Assembly: GCF_027887165.1 (NCBI RefSeq)
Contig: NC_077235.1
Location: forward strand, 17,941,383-18,005,382
DNA from: Monodelphis domestica
Taxonomy: Eukaryota; Chordata; Mammalia; Didelphimorphia; Didelphidae
Direction: 5' to 3'
DNA length: 64,000 nt
Made by a program: the position numbers and the translations under genes. The notes beneath the pieces were generated by a model. That model was not told where the DNA came from. It did no database searches and worked only from the letters and a program-made list of their open reading frames with translations. The number at the start of each line of letters is the position of its first letter. Position 1 is the first letter of the stretch. Shown piece by piece: positions 1 to 12,112 of the stretch.

Positions 1-480
1 CATTTAATATTGTCAAGGACTTTGGAGGTAAAAATGTTCTTTTCTGGGCTGTGGTTGAAGTCCCTGCAGCAGCATTGGCCAACAGGCCGCATCTCCATGG
101 GGGCAGCTTCCCAGGAGAATGGTTACAGGTACTACATTGGAAGTATTGCGATTTCCAAAGTCCTGGAGTTCAGAATACCAACTTCTGGGCAATCATGATG
201 GTGATGGGAGTTGGATGTGACTGGTCCATGATCCCTCTCCTTTCTACTTCCATGTGTCCTACTACTTCAGCTAGGCTCATTTGCCTGCTGTCTGTGTCAG
301 TTGATGGGGGAATTTCTGACCTGGGATGATGACTGTGAAGGCTGAGCTTGAAGCAGGACCAGTGGTCTGAGGATGTGCTTCTACTCCCAGAGCTATTGTG
401 TCCATCTGTACATTGTACATTATAGGGATATTATAGAGTCCATTTCCACCTCTGCAGCAGCATTGATTGTTACTGTTCTT
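1..480. other. Unassigned sequence
   Basis: Moderate GC, no recognisable repeat and no convincing ORF; the short open frames lack any family resemblance. The window edge cuts it. Confidence 0.4.
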
Positions 481-683
481 ATTCAGTCATTTTCAGTTGT
501 TACTGATTCTATGTGACCCTGTTTGGGATTTTCTTGGCAAAGATACTGGAGTGGTTTGCCATTTGCTTCTCTAGCTCATTTTTACAAGTGAAGAAACTGA
601 GGCAAACATGGTTAAGTGATCCTTTGCCCAGGATCACACAGCTAGTAAGTGTGTGAGGCAAGATTTAAGATGAGTCTTTCTGA
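481..683 (-). repeat. CORE-type SINE, minus strand, first part
   Basis: Reverse complement of the SINE body: TCACACAGCTAG and GAGGCAAACATGG are the reversed Pol III SINE and CORE segments. It is interrupted after 683 by an L1 and resumes at about 1175. Confidence 0.75.
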
Positions 684-1157
684 GGACCTACTTGTACAAA
701 ACTATTTACAGCTGCTCTTTTTATAGTGGCAAAGAATTGGAAATCAAGGGGCTGTCCATCAGTTGGGGAATGGCTGAATGAGTTCTGGTACATGGTGATG
801 GAATTCTATTGGACTATAAGAAATAATGAGCAGGATGATTTCAGGAAAAGCTGGAAAGATCTGCAGGAACCGATGCAGAGAGAAATAAAGAGAACCGGGA
901 GAACAGTGTACACAGGAACAGCAATATTATATGATGATTCTCTGTGAAAACTTGACTGCTCTTAGCAATGCAATGATCTGGGACAATCCTGCTCTAAGAC
1001 TCATGATGGGAAATGCTCTCTGCCTCCAGAGAAAGAACTGTTGGAGTTGTCTTTCACATCAGTGTATTTAGGGTTTTATTTGGGGGTTTTGCTTATGTAT
1101 AAATATAACAACCAATATGGAAGTGGGTTTTGCATGACAATAAAAATAGTTTTTAAA
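684..1157 (+). mobile_element. 5'-truncated L1, 3' end
   Basis: Marsupial L1 3' end: ORF2 C-terminal remnant (VAKNWKSRG, then GEWLNEFWYM around 730-800), the 3' UTR and an A-rich tail near 1140-1157. Flanked by a 17-base direct repeat at 667-683 and 1158-1174 with one mismatch, read as its target-site duplication. Confidence 0.85.
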
Positions 1158-1174
1158 AAGATGAATCTTTCTGA

Positions 1175-1226
1175 ATCCAAGCCTAATGCCTTATCTACTG
1201 CAGCACCACCTAGCTGCCCACAGTAG
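1175..1226 (-). repeat. CORE-type SINE, minus strand, remainder
   Basis: Completes the SINE split by the L1. It ends with CCACCTAGCTGCCC, the reverse complement of the GGGGCAGCTAGGTGG start of this SINE family. Confidence 0.75.
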
Positions 1227-2640
1227 CAGCATTGCCTCAAATGTTTAACATTTCAGCAAAATTGTAAACTGCATAACATACTTTTAACAAGCATTTATTA
1301 AGCATCTACTGTGTGCCAGGCATTATGGTAAGAGCTTCGATTACAAAGAAAGGCAAATGTATGGTTAATGGACCTAGAAGTACTTCAAATATGAATGTGC
1401 TCAATTTGTCAGAATCAGAGCAAATTACAAATTCAGCCTTTGAAAAAATGACAGAAAGAAAAACTTTGAAAGGTGTCCCTGCACATTTTGTACTTCTTAG
1501 GAGAGACAAAACGTAATTACACTCTTTTAAGTTCTCATCTGTCATCTCTCCTGACTGAGATGCATTTCTAATTGTGCCTGAAAATACTAAGCTATCAGTG
1601 TTTCATTCTAAAATTTGTTTCTGGACCCTAAGCATTTAGAAGGATATTCCAAAGCATAGGAAGGGACTTTTCCCTTCCATATTGACTCTGTTCATCTCTT
1701 CCCTAGCTCTCATTCAGTCTTCTTTCTCTTTCCAGAGCCTTAATCACTGTCATCATCATTACCTTCCTCTCCATTATTGCTATTTTCTTGTAAGGTCTTC
1801 TTTTGCAGATAGAAAGAATTCATACAAGGAGTTACAAAAATCAATTATTTATGCAAGAGTTTTTTCAGCTCATTTTGTTCTTAGACAATGAGACTAGAAG
1901 TCAAAGAGAAGGTGAACTTAAAGGAAAGGAGATTTAATGTTTTGCTCTTTAGAGTCCACAACTTCATACAATTCCTCTTTCTGACAATATAATTTCACTT
2001 TGAAGTAAATTCCCATTTGGTATTGGCGTCTTTGGAGAGCCTTTAAGGCAGTTTTAAGCAGTTATATATTCTGCATGAATGATGCCAGTTAGGGGGAAAA
2101 TTATTTAACTGCAAATTTACTAATACTAAAAATATCATTGAAATGGAAGATGTAGTAGGAAAATCATTAGAAATAGTTGAAAATTTCTAATATACCTAGG
2201 AGAGATACATGCTGTATAATTTCCAGGCAGAAATATTTCCAGAAAAATGAAATTATGTAATTTATGAGTCTGAGCAGGCCATAAAATTGTTGGATAATCA
2301 GAAATGTAGAGAAATGTGAATTGCTGGTAGATCAAGTTGTCTTTTCTGGAGATACATAGAAATAAACATTCTTAATAGTGTAGAGCTAAAGGAATATACT
2401 AGATAACATATATTTCCTTGCATCTTATTAGTATGGGAGATTTTTATGCAAGTAGCAAAGTGATCTGTTTATAAAATGTATATAGTTTTTACAAAGGGTT
2501 GAGTCTGACCACAAGATTCCTCTCTGCTTCGCCCACTGAAGAACACAGGATTCTTAGAGGATGAGGCATCACTTTGGTATATTGTGACTTCTGTTCAAGT
2601 TGGAGCAAAACTCTTGATGTTCACATAATATTCTGAACCT
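1227..2640. other. Mostly unassigned sequence with one short old repeat
   Basis: 1285-1355 carries a CATTTATTAAGCATCTACTG / TGTGCCAGGCATTATGGTAA motif that recurs elsewhere in mammalian repeats (compare 12118-12240 and 25510-25600). The rest is AT-rich with no recognised gene or repeat. Confidence 0.4.
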
Positions 2641-2924
2641 GATTACTTCACGACAGAGCTAAAGAAGCATGGCTGGTCACTGGCGACCACTACTCTGCCA
2701 CCAAAGGGAAGGTTCCAGTAGACTAAATTGGGAATGAAACCAAAAGAGAAGAGAGGAATCATCAAGCTAAAATTGACCTGAGAGCAGACCATTTGTCTTT
2801 GGAAAGCCAGAACAATGAACAAAAACAATTAAGAAGAAATTTAACAGGAATAAGCCTGAATTCCTACTAATTATGCTAAAGAATTAGTTTTCTACTAGTT
2901 ATGCTATGGAATTATGCTAAATAT
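2641..2924. other. Unassigned sequence
   Basis: No gene or repeat recognised; the minus-strand open frame here has no family signature. Confidence 0.35.
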
Positions 2925-3085
2925 GCTAATATGTCTATACCTTTTGACCCAGAGATATCACTGCTAGCCATATATCCAACATCAAAGACAGGAAGAAAAC
3001 CTATATACAACAAAATACTTAGAGCAGCATGTTTTTACAATAGTAATAGTAATAACTGCACCATAAGAAATGCTGAATATGAAGA
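2925..3085 (+). mobile_element. L1 ORF2 C-terminal fragment
   Basis: Encodes IPFDPEISLLAIYP, the conserved PFDPxIxLLGxYP block near the ORF2 C-terminus, followed by a degraded AACFYN segment. Short and decayed. Confidence 0.65.
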
Positions 3086-3299
3086 AGAGTGGGCTCACTC
3101 CCATCTGACTTAATAGATTGGTTCTTCACAAGTCACTGGCAAAACCTATTCCCATTAAGGCTCTCAAGGTAAGCTATGTTCTCTAATGTCAATTATCCAG
3201 TTAACGTTTCCCCAAAATCAATTAACTAGTCAGCATCATTTAGCTATTGCAAAGGGATATTTACTGAGAAGGACTAGCAAGGAATGGAGTACAAAACAT

Positions 3300-3310
3300 C
3301 CCCCCCCCCC
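3300..3310 (+). repeat. C11 homopolymer
   Basis: Eleven consecutive C. Confidence 0.95.
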
Positions 3311-3567
3311 GACTATGTGGTGTACTTTCCCCTCTGTAAACATGGTGACCCCTGGAGAGTGGAGTCAAATTTAGAGTTTTGATGAATACTTTATACTTCC
3401 CTTTACTCCACACCTCTTCTAGCTCCACTCCTGACTTTCCAAACTTTACTGCCAGTTTCCACCCTTCTCTTATTGACAAGTTTCTCCCAGAACTTCTATT
3501 CTGAGGATATGCCCAAGTTATTCATGCTCTACTTCCTAATTCCCCTCCTGATTCCACTCTAAACTCT

Positions 3568-3653
3568 CCCTACCTCTCTCTCTCTTTCTCTCCCTCTCTC
3601 CCCCTTCTCTCTGTCTATCTCTTTCTGTCTCTCTCTCTCTGTCTCTGTCTCTT

Positions 3654-3715
<62 letters not shown>

Positions 3716-3755
3716 GTCTCTGTCTCTATCCTTCTCTCTGTATCTTTCTCTCTCC
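3568..3755 (+). repeat. CT microsatellite, interrupted
   Basis: Long TC-rich tract with a pure (CT)n core at about 3661-3709 and CTGTCT interruptions on both sides. It creates an artefactual minus-strand Arg/Glu open frame. Confidence 0.95.
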
Positions 3756-4030
3756 TCTTCTTGGCACTGTTTCTGATATTCTGGACTTCAAAAAACCCTC
3801 TACCACTGTTAATAACAAGAAATTCCCTCACCATTGAGTTGCCTTATTCTGGAACATTCTACCACCTCTGTGGTCTGCTCACTTAGGAACAATCCTCCAC
3901 AAAGTCTGTCCCACTATTTCCATTAGTGAGTTTCTTTTGAAGTCTCCCTTTTGAGAAGAGGTTCAATAATTCCCCTCCTGGCCATATTGATTTTCTAAAC
4001 TTACAAATCATGCCGCTGTGAAGATTAAAT
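3756..4030. other. Unassigned sequence
   Basis: No gene recognised. A C/T-rich flank of the microsatellite grades into unmarked sequence before the LTR. Confidence 0.3.
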
Positions 4031-4620
4031 TGTAACCCCTGCCAGGTTTAGATTTAATCACCAAAGGTGTAAATACCTCATTCACATTTGAGTAGGGGAG
4101 GTCTATGACCCATGTGTGCAATAGTGGGTGATGAATCAGAATCAACTGACTGCCTCCTGGGCAATCCTAAAGCAGGACTTCAACTATGAATTGTAGACAT
4201 AGAATTAGGGGAAGGCACAGGAAGTGATGCAAGAGAAAGTGTCTTTAAAAGGGAGTGACAACTTCCTGAGTGAGTTCTCCTGGCAGTTCTTTCTTTCTTT
4301 GGAGTGGAGGCTGGTGGAGAATCTGCTGACTGGACCCGAGACATGGTAAATGAAAGGCTGGTTCCTTTAGTACTGCATTTTCTGAAGAGACTAGCCTCTT
4401 GAGAGAGACTTCCCCAGGTCCCCCCATCTTTGCCAAGGCCTAAGGACTAACTCTCCCTGCCCGGGTTGAGTCAGGGGCTGGGAGTAAATTACTTAGTACT
4501 TAGGCTAGACATCTTACCCTATCTTCTCTCTGATTTTCTTACTTCATTCTTTCTATATTTTGTAAATAAATTGTAAATAAATCTCTTCGGAATTAATATA
4601 AATTCCTGGCAACCCTATTC
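4031..4620 (+). mobile_element. Probable solo endogenous retrovirus LTR
   Basis: Starts TGTAACCCCTG and has LTR architecture: a TATA-like TTTAAAA at 4244-4250, a C/T-rich region after it and two AATAAA signals at 4565-4570 and 4576-4581 followed by AATTCCTGGC. TTAAAT flanks both sides (4025-4030 and 4621-4626), a possible 6-base target duplication. The 3' end is not a clean CA, so the right boundary is uncertain. No gag, pol or env sequence lies beside it, fitting a solo LTR left by recombination. Confidence 0.6.
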
Positions 4621-4732
4621 TTAAATATAATCCAGTCCAACGTTTTTATATAAAAAAACCTTTCCCCCCATACACCCCCAAGTCACTTCTCCTCCCATGA
4701 GCTTTTCAGCTCCTTTTTGTGTACTGTATCCT

Positions 4733-4746
4733 CCCCCCCCCCCCCC
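4733..4746 (+). repeat. C14 homopolymer
   Basis: Fourteen consecutive C. Confidence 0.95.
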
Positions 4747-4865
4747 ATTAGAATGTAAGTTCCATGAGGGCTGAGACATTTCTTTTTGCTTGTATTTATA
4801 TCCATGATGTTTAGCACACAGTAAGTACTTAATAGCTTGTTGACTTGAATTGACTTGACTTGGTA
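4747..4865 (+). mobile_element. L2-type LINE 3' end
   Basis: The pattern AATGTAAGTTCCATGAGGGC followed by TTTAGCACACAGTAAGTACT, TAATAG and TTGACTTGA is the L2-type terminal segment (stop-of-unit consensus: gcacagtgcctggcacatag and aataaatg). Confidence 0.75.
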
Positions 4866-5339
4866 TAAAACATACCCCACTCTCAACATAGGACAAGTCC
4901 CTTTCTCTTCACAAATGGTCCTTGATGAGAACAGCTCAATCTTGAATCAGAAAGGTATTGAAGTATACATAGAAAGAACACATGTTGCTAAGGAATACCT
5001 GCTCTCCTATGACTCCTCTTTCCCCTTTTTTGAGTCTCCATCCAGTTGAATTCTGGGTGAGGCACAGCTGATGTCTTTAACATTAATGTATTGTTTGCAG
5101 AATATGATGTATCAGCTACCAGGTTGATGCACTGCTAGATAGATTCAACAAATTGCTTCTCCAGGCTGGCTCCCCAGTTGACTTGGCTCCTCAAGAGACC
5201 AGCATCCTCTGCTACTGAGGTCTTATGGCTCTTCCAACCTTCTGAAGCTCATAATAAATACTTCTTGCCTAAGATCAGAAAAGAATAAACTCAATGGAAC
5301 AAAGAAACAGAGTTGCTCTTTCCTTCCCCTCCCTGGAAA
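4866..5339. other. Unassigned sequence, possibly LTR-derived in part
   Basis: 5160-5290 has an AATAAA-containing segment (CATAATAAATACTTCTTGCC) resembling an LTR R/U5 junction, but no ends or duplication were found. Nothing else recognised. Confidence 0.25.
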
Positions 5340-6002
5340 TTCCATACAGTCCTTTTATCCCTCCAGATTACCTGCAGATACAATTTTTAATAATCATTTT
5401 CTGCCATTTTGTGATACATGTACTCTCCCTCACTCCTCTCCTCCCTTTCCAAGATGGTAGGGAATATAATATAGGTTATATATGTGCTATCATGCAATAT
5501 GTATTTTCATGTTTGTCATATTGTAAAAGAAGACACGTACTGCTTATAAGAGAAAAAAAGCTCATGGAAGAAATGAAGTGAAAAATGGTACCCTTCAATC
5601 TGCATTCAGATACCACTGGTTCCTTCTATGGAAATGGATAGACTTTTTTTTGGTCATGATTTCCTTGTGGTTATCTTGGATCCTTGCATTGCTGATAATA
5701 GTCATTTATAGGTGATCACCATACAATATTGCTACTTATTGTGTACATTGTTCTCTTGGTTTTGCTCACTTCACCTTGCATCACTTCATATAGGTTTTTC
5801 TAGGGTTTTCTGTGATTATCACATCAATAATTTCTTACTGCATATTATTTTTCCCTATGGCACAGTATTCCATTACAATCCTATTACTGAACACATGTAT
5901 CATATACTACAACTTATTCAGCCATTCACCAATTGGTGGACATCCCTTTATTTTCTAATTCTTTGCCATCACAAAAAGATCTACCATAAATATTTTGGTA
6001 CA
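5340..6002 (-). mobile_element. L1 3' end, minus strand, first part
   Basis: Reverse complement of the L1 3' UTR and ORF2 C-terminus: AATTTCTTACTGCATATTAT and CAGCCATTCACCAATTGGTG are the reversed ORF2 tail blocks. Continues after the inserted SINE. Confidence 0.8.
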
Positions 6003-6230
6003 GGGGACAACTAGGTGGCTCAGTAGATTGAAGGCCAGTCTTAAAGATAAGAAGGTCCTGGGTTCAAACCTGGCCTCAGACACTTCCTAGTTGTGTGACC
6101 CTGGACAAGTCACTTAACCACTATTGCCTAGCCTTTACCATTCTTCTGTCTTGGAACCTATACATAGTATTAATTCTAAGGGGTTTTAAGTAAGTTTAAG
6201 TAAGTTTAAGTAAGGGATTAATAAATAAAT
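6003..6230 (+). repeat. tRNA-derived CORE-type SINE inserted in L1
   Basis: GGGGACAACTAGGTGGCTCA start (A box), GGTTCAAACCTGGCCTCAG (B box), TGTGTGACCCTGGACAAGTC, CATTCTTCTGTCTTGGAACC and a (TTTAAGTAAG)n tail. Flanked by an imperfect 15-base duplication, 5988-6002 and 6231-6245. Confidence 0.9.
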
Positions 6231-6470
6231 AAGTATTTTGTCACAAGTAGGTCCTTTCTCCTTTGATCTTTTTGGGATGCAGATCTAGTAGTGGTGATGG
6301 GTAGGGATATCGAAGTGTATGTACAGTTTTATGGTCCTTTGGGGATGACTTCAAATTGTTCTCAAAAGTATTAAAGCAGTTCACAGCTCTACCATCAATG
6401 CAGTTCTTACTTTGATTGCTGCCAGGTAGGAAAAGTATAGAAAGGGTTGAGAAGTACATTGATATGTACA
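6231..6470 (-). mobile_element. L1, minus strand, second part
   Basis: Resumes the L1 with CACAAGTAGGTCCTTTCTCC and TCACAGCTCTACCATCAATG, the reversed ORF2 C-terminal region continuous with 5340-6002. Confidence 0.8.
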
Positions 6471-7380
6471 TGAACTCAGTTCAGTGTCTTTCCTTTCCCC
6501 TGACTTTGAAGCCATTTGGAAAGCTCCTAGGCAGCACAGGACACCAGCCCTCCAGTCACTTACAGTCTTAGACATGTTCCCCAAAGTTCCATATGTCAAA
6601 TTAAAACCAGGCAGGGAGCAATGCTCAGCCCTCTTTGTTCAGTTTCCCATTATATATGAAATGATGCAAAATGAACTAAGGTGACTCTATGGGTAAGGAT
6701 GAAATACGGATCTACAGAGATGTCCAACAAATTTCAGAACTGCTTAATTTGTGACACTACAAACTTCAGAAAAAATCTATAAGTCCAACAATCAGAGAAT
6801 AACTGAATAACTCTCATATATTAATATAAAAGAATATTATAGACATAAAAGGATACATTGTGAAAAATAAAAGGAAATATGGAATGGCCATATGAGGTGT
6901 TGGATTAAAATCATAAGAAACCAAACTGTATTCACACTGACTATGATTATAGAAAAAGAATGCATAAGAAAAAAAGAATTTAGAAAAATAGGGCAAAAGA
7001 TGGCAGAATTTAGGGTATGCCTGGAAGGGAAGTAAAACAATATTTTCTTTTCTTGGCTATTATTTGTACATTTATATGATGTTCTTTTATGTAGGGCTAC
7101 ATGTTGAGATAAAATTTTGTTGCCTTTTGCAAATTTATTTCTTTTGTTTGATGGTTATTAGGTTTCAATTTTAATTTTTAAATATTGCTACATAACTTCA
7201 TTTTTATGCTATCTGGTGCTCAACATTTCTGGTACATATGGACTCTTTTTTTATGTGAAACTATTTATGACTTCTGGATAGACAACTTAGTGAGCTGTCA
7301 CATCAAAGCCCAGATCCCCTTTATCACTTCCATATAGCAAGAAATGTGCAAAATAAAACCAAAGGAAAGAAATTCTTACA
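6471..7380. other. Unassigned AT-rich sequence
   Basis: 6720-7060 may be very old L1-derived sequence (an AATAAC/GAATATTATAG pattern), but the similarity is too weak to call. No gene. Confidence 0.25.
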
Positions 7381-7386
7381 AGGAAT

Positions 7387-7402
7387 AACACACACACACA
7401 CA
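7387..7402 (+). repeat. Short CA microsatellite
   Basis: (AC)n of about 16 bases in an A-rich stretch. Confidence 0.8.
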
Positions 7403-7705
7403 CTACACAAACATGCAACAACAGACTAAAGAAATAAACAAGCAAAAAGGAAGCCTCAATCAATGAATATGTGATATACAAAAGGTAAGCAAGGAGAAAT
7501 ATCCAAAAGGAAAGAGAAATTACAAAGCAACAAACACACCCCCAAAAGAAAAAAAACCCCAACAACTTAAAGAATGATTTAGATCCTCAAAGAAAAACGT
7601 TTAATTTCCTTTTTAAAATTCAGAACTTTAACACCAGATAAAATGAGCATTATAAAAAAGAATAACAAAAACGACATTTCTTCTATGTATACCTCTATTT
7701 TTAAA

Positions 7706-7900
7706 ACAGCTAAGTTGTTTAATGGATAGAGTGCCAGGTCTGGAGTCAGGAAGACATCTTTCTCAGTTCAAATCCCTAATTCAGACACTTGCTAGCTATG
7801 TGACTCTGGACCAGTCACTTAATCCTGCTTGCTTCAGTTTTCTCATCTGTCAAATCAGCTGGAGAAGGAAATGGCAAACCACTCCGCCATCTTTGCCATC
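7706..7900 (+). repeat. CORE-type SINE
   Basis: GGATAGAGTGCCAGGTCTGG, GAGTCAGGAAGACATC, CAGTTCAAATCC (B box), CTAGCTATGTGACTCTGG and GGAAATGGCAAACCACTCC. Closer to MIR/Mar-type than the TAGCCCTTACC subfamily. Confidence 0.8.
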
Positions 7901-9214
7901 ATTTAGTTGCTATCTCTTTTTTCTTCTTTTGTTTCTAGAATGAATGTTAAGAAGTTATGCTTCAGTTAGCCTAGTCGTCTACCCACTCCCTGTTGAATGG
8001 ACAGGGAGATTACATTCATAATGCCAACAGACAAGTCAAAGTTCATACTGGTCTAAAACAGAAGTAGTTCTTAGCACCCTCTGACCCCCTTTCTACTACT
8101 GTTGACAAAGGCACTAAAGAAGATAGATAAAAGGAATCACACATGACTAAAGCAGCTTTAAATTTGGTTCATTGTTTCATGTTACTCGTGTGGCATAGGG
8201 TGTCGTGTGTGGCTCATGGAGAGGCTATAATAAACATCTACAGCATCTTTTCCTCCTAGTCTCCTTCTCCAAGGGAGACTGGAATTATTGCCAGAAGGGA
8301 AAGCAGAAGGTCTAGGCTAGAGGCTGATTGCTTTGCTCTCCTCAGAGAGGCAGTACCAGGCTAGAATTATATTTAACTGCCCTGCTAAATATTATTAGTC
8401 TAGGGGATATAATATTTAGATTCAGGAAACACTCTGGAGAGCTTTTCTTAAAAGGGCAAAGGAGGGACCCAAGTTGTTCTCATCAGAGGCCAGCTATACC
8501 AGGAACACACAGAGCAAACAGCAAAGGAAGCTATTTTCACAAGTCAATAACAAAACAGAACTCAGAGGAAGTATATGTATGCGATTATATATGAGACAAC
8601 AGAAATTTAAGAGGCTTTCCCAATAAGAGAGAGATATTCCAGCTCAAACAAAAGAGCCCCATGAGCTTGCCCAATGGGAAAAATTCCCTGCAAGGTGACA
8701 ATGAGGACACAATTGAAACTCTACATGTCAGGTTTTTCCAGTATTTTTCTCCCTTCAGTGATCTAAAGAGAGTATTCTAATTTTAGAATGCATTCTAATG
8801 GGGAAGAAAAGATGTATATAAATGGTTACCTACATACAGATCAAGTTTGGCATCAGCCATCTTCTTTCTCAAAGCTGCAAGTCACGGAGCCTAAAGAGAC
8901 TGAAGAGATTGGATTTCTCTTCCCTCACACTCTTGTTGATTCCTCTCTGCCTTTAACACAAGCAAAAGATGTTGATCTCCATCAACACAGAGATCAACCC
9001 ATACCAATGGGCTTTGGGTCTTGAGTTACGCTATACCCAAGTTATCGAATGACTAGTATACTGTTGATAAGTTTTTCTGGACTTACACTTGAAGTCTTTC
9101 CAGTATGTAAAAAGGGTCCAGAGCTTATGCTCCACAGACATTATATAGTCTTCAAGAACCTAGAGTCACCTCTACATCATGATGAAAGGTCCGATTAGGT
9201 CTCTGAGAGTGATG
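7901..9214. other. Unassigned sequence
   Basis: No recognised gene. 8230-8420 contains an AATAAA and a GGGAGACTGGAAT segment that could be old LTR material, but no supporting ends were found. Confidence 0.3.
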
Positions 9215-9418
9215 TTCAGGACAGGCTCGAGTAGCAGAACCTGGAGTCAGGAGGCAACTACAGTAATTCATGTTAAGGGTAATGAGAGCCTGTGACACAG
9301 GGAGTGGTAATGGAAGGGGAAACCTCAATATCCCATAGCTTAATGGCAGAAAAGAAAGGAATTGGAGATTAAAATGGATGTGAGACAGTAAGGAAAAGTT
9401 GAAGATTTTCTAAGATAA
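9215..9418 (-). mobile_element. L2-type LINE fragment, minus strand
   Basis: GCAACTACAGTAATTCATGT / AATGAGAGCCTG and GGATGTGAGACAGTAAG follow the antisense strand of the L2-type ORF2 region. Confidence 0.5.
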
Positions 9419-9419
9419 T

Positions 9420-9620
9420 GCCCCTGGACCCCCTCTAGCAGCATGGAGAAGTTTATCCGTACTGTCTCAAAATGTTTTTAAATGCATAAAATGGAATACA
9501 CGGGATCACAAAGGAAACCATATATATTGAAATAAATGTCATTTTTCTCTTAAAAGTTCAAAGATACCCTTAAATCTGTCCAGAGATGAAAAGTTAAGAG
9601 CCTCTAGGGAAAAGTCTGCT
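9420..9620 (+). mobile_element. hAT-like non-autonomous DNA transposon remnant
   Basis: TGGACCCCCTCTAGCAGC, AATGTTTTTAAATGCATAAA, then CACAAAGGAAACCATATATA. The same blocks occur at 17790-18260, 54770-56770 and 59375-59550, defining one family. Class assignment is by recognition. Confidence 0.5.
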
Positions 9621-9839
9621 ATAATCCTGAACTTTTCTAAGTTAGTCCTCCAACTTGTTAACCTTCATTAAAAGGCTTTGTGTATGAGAAGTGTAGTTAA
9701 ATATGAGCAAATCAACTTGTGCATGTGGAACCTTTCATTTGGCCTGAACAAATCAGGTTCCTAAGCTTGACTTAGTAAATAAACTTGTGGATATGAAAAC
9801 TCTATCTTGACTTCATCAACCTGTCCATGAGAAAACTCA

Positions 9840-10300
9840 TTCTCTTTATCCCCAAACCCATCCCTCCTTCCAAATTTTGATTTCCATATAAGGCACTACC
9901 ATTTTCCTGGTCTTGTCAGGTTCATTACTCCAGCTTATCCTCAACTCCTTACATATATTCATCCTACATATCCAGTCAGTTAACAGATCTTGTCATTTCT
10001 TCCTCCTTATCCTATTGTGCCAACAAGGTACACACAGGTACCACCTTAGTTCGTGCCCTTCTCACCTCTGAGTTACTTTAATGACCTCCACACTGGTGAC
10101 TCTCTGTCATTTCCCCAAATTCCAATTCATCCTCTAGCTGTCCAAGAGATTATCTTTAAGGACATTTTTGGTGTCAGACCCTCATTCAAACTCCAGAGAC
10201 TACTGACTAAGAGAAACTCTAAATATAGCACATACTCTACCGCTCCTCTCCCAACTTCCATTTGCATTAGTAAGCTGGGACTTTTGATCACATAAGCAAC
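9840..10300 (+). mobile_element. L2-type LINE fragment
   Basis: CCCATCCCTCCTTCCAAATT, TTCATTACTCCAGCTTATCC and CAAATTCCAATTCATCCTCT are characteristic pyrimidine-rich L2-type segments. Confidence 0.6.
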
Positions 10301-11685
10301 AAGAGGGATGATAAAAAAAATGGTTCTTATAACATCTCAAGCCTTTCCAAAACAGAAATTATGGATCTAGAATGACAGAATACAAGAGAAAACAATCCAG
10401 GAACTCAGCACACTGTCTCTGAGCTCATTCAGCATCCCTCCTCTACCTCTTACCCTACCATCAGCATTAGCAGAGATCTGAGCCTTGACCTAACACAGAC
10501 TTACATCAAATCCCCTGCCTGTTCCGCTTACCTCTTTTTAGGAACAGAGATACCCTAGCTCAGGCCTTCTGAGGGCTACAAGCCCCAAACACCACTGGTA
10601 CGGAAAACAGGCTCTGAACTGCTAGTTGCAGGCCAGATGACTGAGGAATAGGTATATCGGGGCATGTTACCAGAAAGGAACACCAAAAATGTGGAAAGCT
10701 ATGCAGCACTCCACTAAGACTACGGGTAAGAGTATAGTGCTCACCTAAGACCAGTTCTGACTGCTTATGAGTTACCTGGAGCAGAGATCTAGGCTGGTGA
10801 ATGATGAATTGCCCCAGTATGGGAAGAGGTCAAGACACCAGACCCCCAGGAAACCACAATGAGCAAGCTGGATCCCTAGAAGATGCCCACTATTTCTCCT
10901 CTCAAGGCTCTAGGGGGTACTTCTGAATGGGTGAGGACACATCCCCAAATGATTAGAAATTGTTATCAATTAAGGTTCAGTTAGCTTTGAGAAAGGTCTA
11001 TTTGCTAAAAATGGTATAGTCAAAGCCATTAGTCAAAAAAATCCCCCCCAAAGTCTGAGACATTCACTTATAAGTGTGTATTGAATCCAAGGTCATGGTG
11101 AGAGTTCTTTTGTTTGAGTCTTCAAATGTTTCCCTTTAGGTATGGTAGAGCTTTCATATTGTTCTTTTCTTCTAGAATCTAGAATTTGTTTTTCTTCATT
11201 GCTTCCAGTTTGCTTTTAGCTCCCAAAGCAGAAAATCTCAGGAACTATTGCAGTCTTGGGAACACCACTAGGATGCCAATGAAAAACTACAAACATTCCG
11301 GGCTTCCAAAGTTCATGAAATCGTCCTCTCATGGTAGGGGAGGTCAAGGTTGAGGCCAAAGTTCTTTCTTTTTTCCTGGGGGATTTGGCTGGATGCTTCT
11401 ATCACAAAGCTACTAAATACATGAAGCTCCCATTCCAAACAGATCTGTTCTTTTACATAAAACTTACAGAGTAAAACCAAATTACCTCAACCAGTCTAAG
11501 AACCCTTCCTGTCACACCTAGGGAAAATAGTTTGTCTGAATGGAAATGTCCAGGTCTTATTGACCCTAAGCTCCCATGTCTCATGGTTGAATCAAGTAAG
11601 CTATGTTCTCACCAGGGAAAAGGATGAAAGTGCATCCTTTCTGGGTACTCTGGGCAGGTGTGGTGATTTGGTTAATTCATATGTA
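10301..11685. other. Unassigned sequence, slightly GC-richer at 10400-10930
   Basis: 10360-10930 has the composition and phrase style of an L1 5' UTR but no decisive landmark. 10931-11685 is unrecognised. No gene. Confidence 0.3.
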
Positions 11686-11870
11686 TATGGCAGTGTGGTA
11701 TACTGGGTAAGTGGCTAGCCTCAAATTAGACAGATTGCAATAGGAGTCCCACTTCTGACACATATGAGCTCTATGCCCCTAGGCATACTTCTGAATCTCA
11801 TTGTTCCCCAGGCAATTCTTTAAAATCACAGATTTCAGGGTAGGTCTACTTCTGCATTGGGAGGATATAC
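11686..11870 (+). repeat. MIR/CORE-type SINE
   Basis: CAGTGTGGTATACTGGGTAA, CACTTCTGACACATATGAGC and CCCCAGGCAATTCTTTAAA match an old mammalian SINE found across marsupials. Confidence 0.65.
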
Positions 11871-12112
11871 ATGCTCACACCGAAGAAATCATTGGTAAAG
11901 GTGTAGTGGGGAGGTGGAAGGAGGTGAAGGACAGGAGGCATATGTGTCACATTTGTTTAAAAGTAGTTAATGGAAGAAAACACAAACTTAATTATTCCTC
12001 TAAATATGAGCAGACTGAATTCAGAATTTTCCAGGTTAAGAGTAATTCCAAGTACAAAGAAAAAAAACAAAACAGGGAGGAATCAAAAAGAAAACTAAAG
12101 CCAATAATTTGG
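11871..12112. other. Unassigned sequence
   Basis: The open frame through this stretch starts inside the SINE and has no family resemblance. Confidence 0.3.

Noticed and set aside
3559..3834. 91-residue Arg/Glu-rich minus-strand frame
   Set aside because: Produced by the CT microsatellite.
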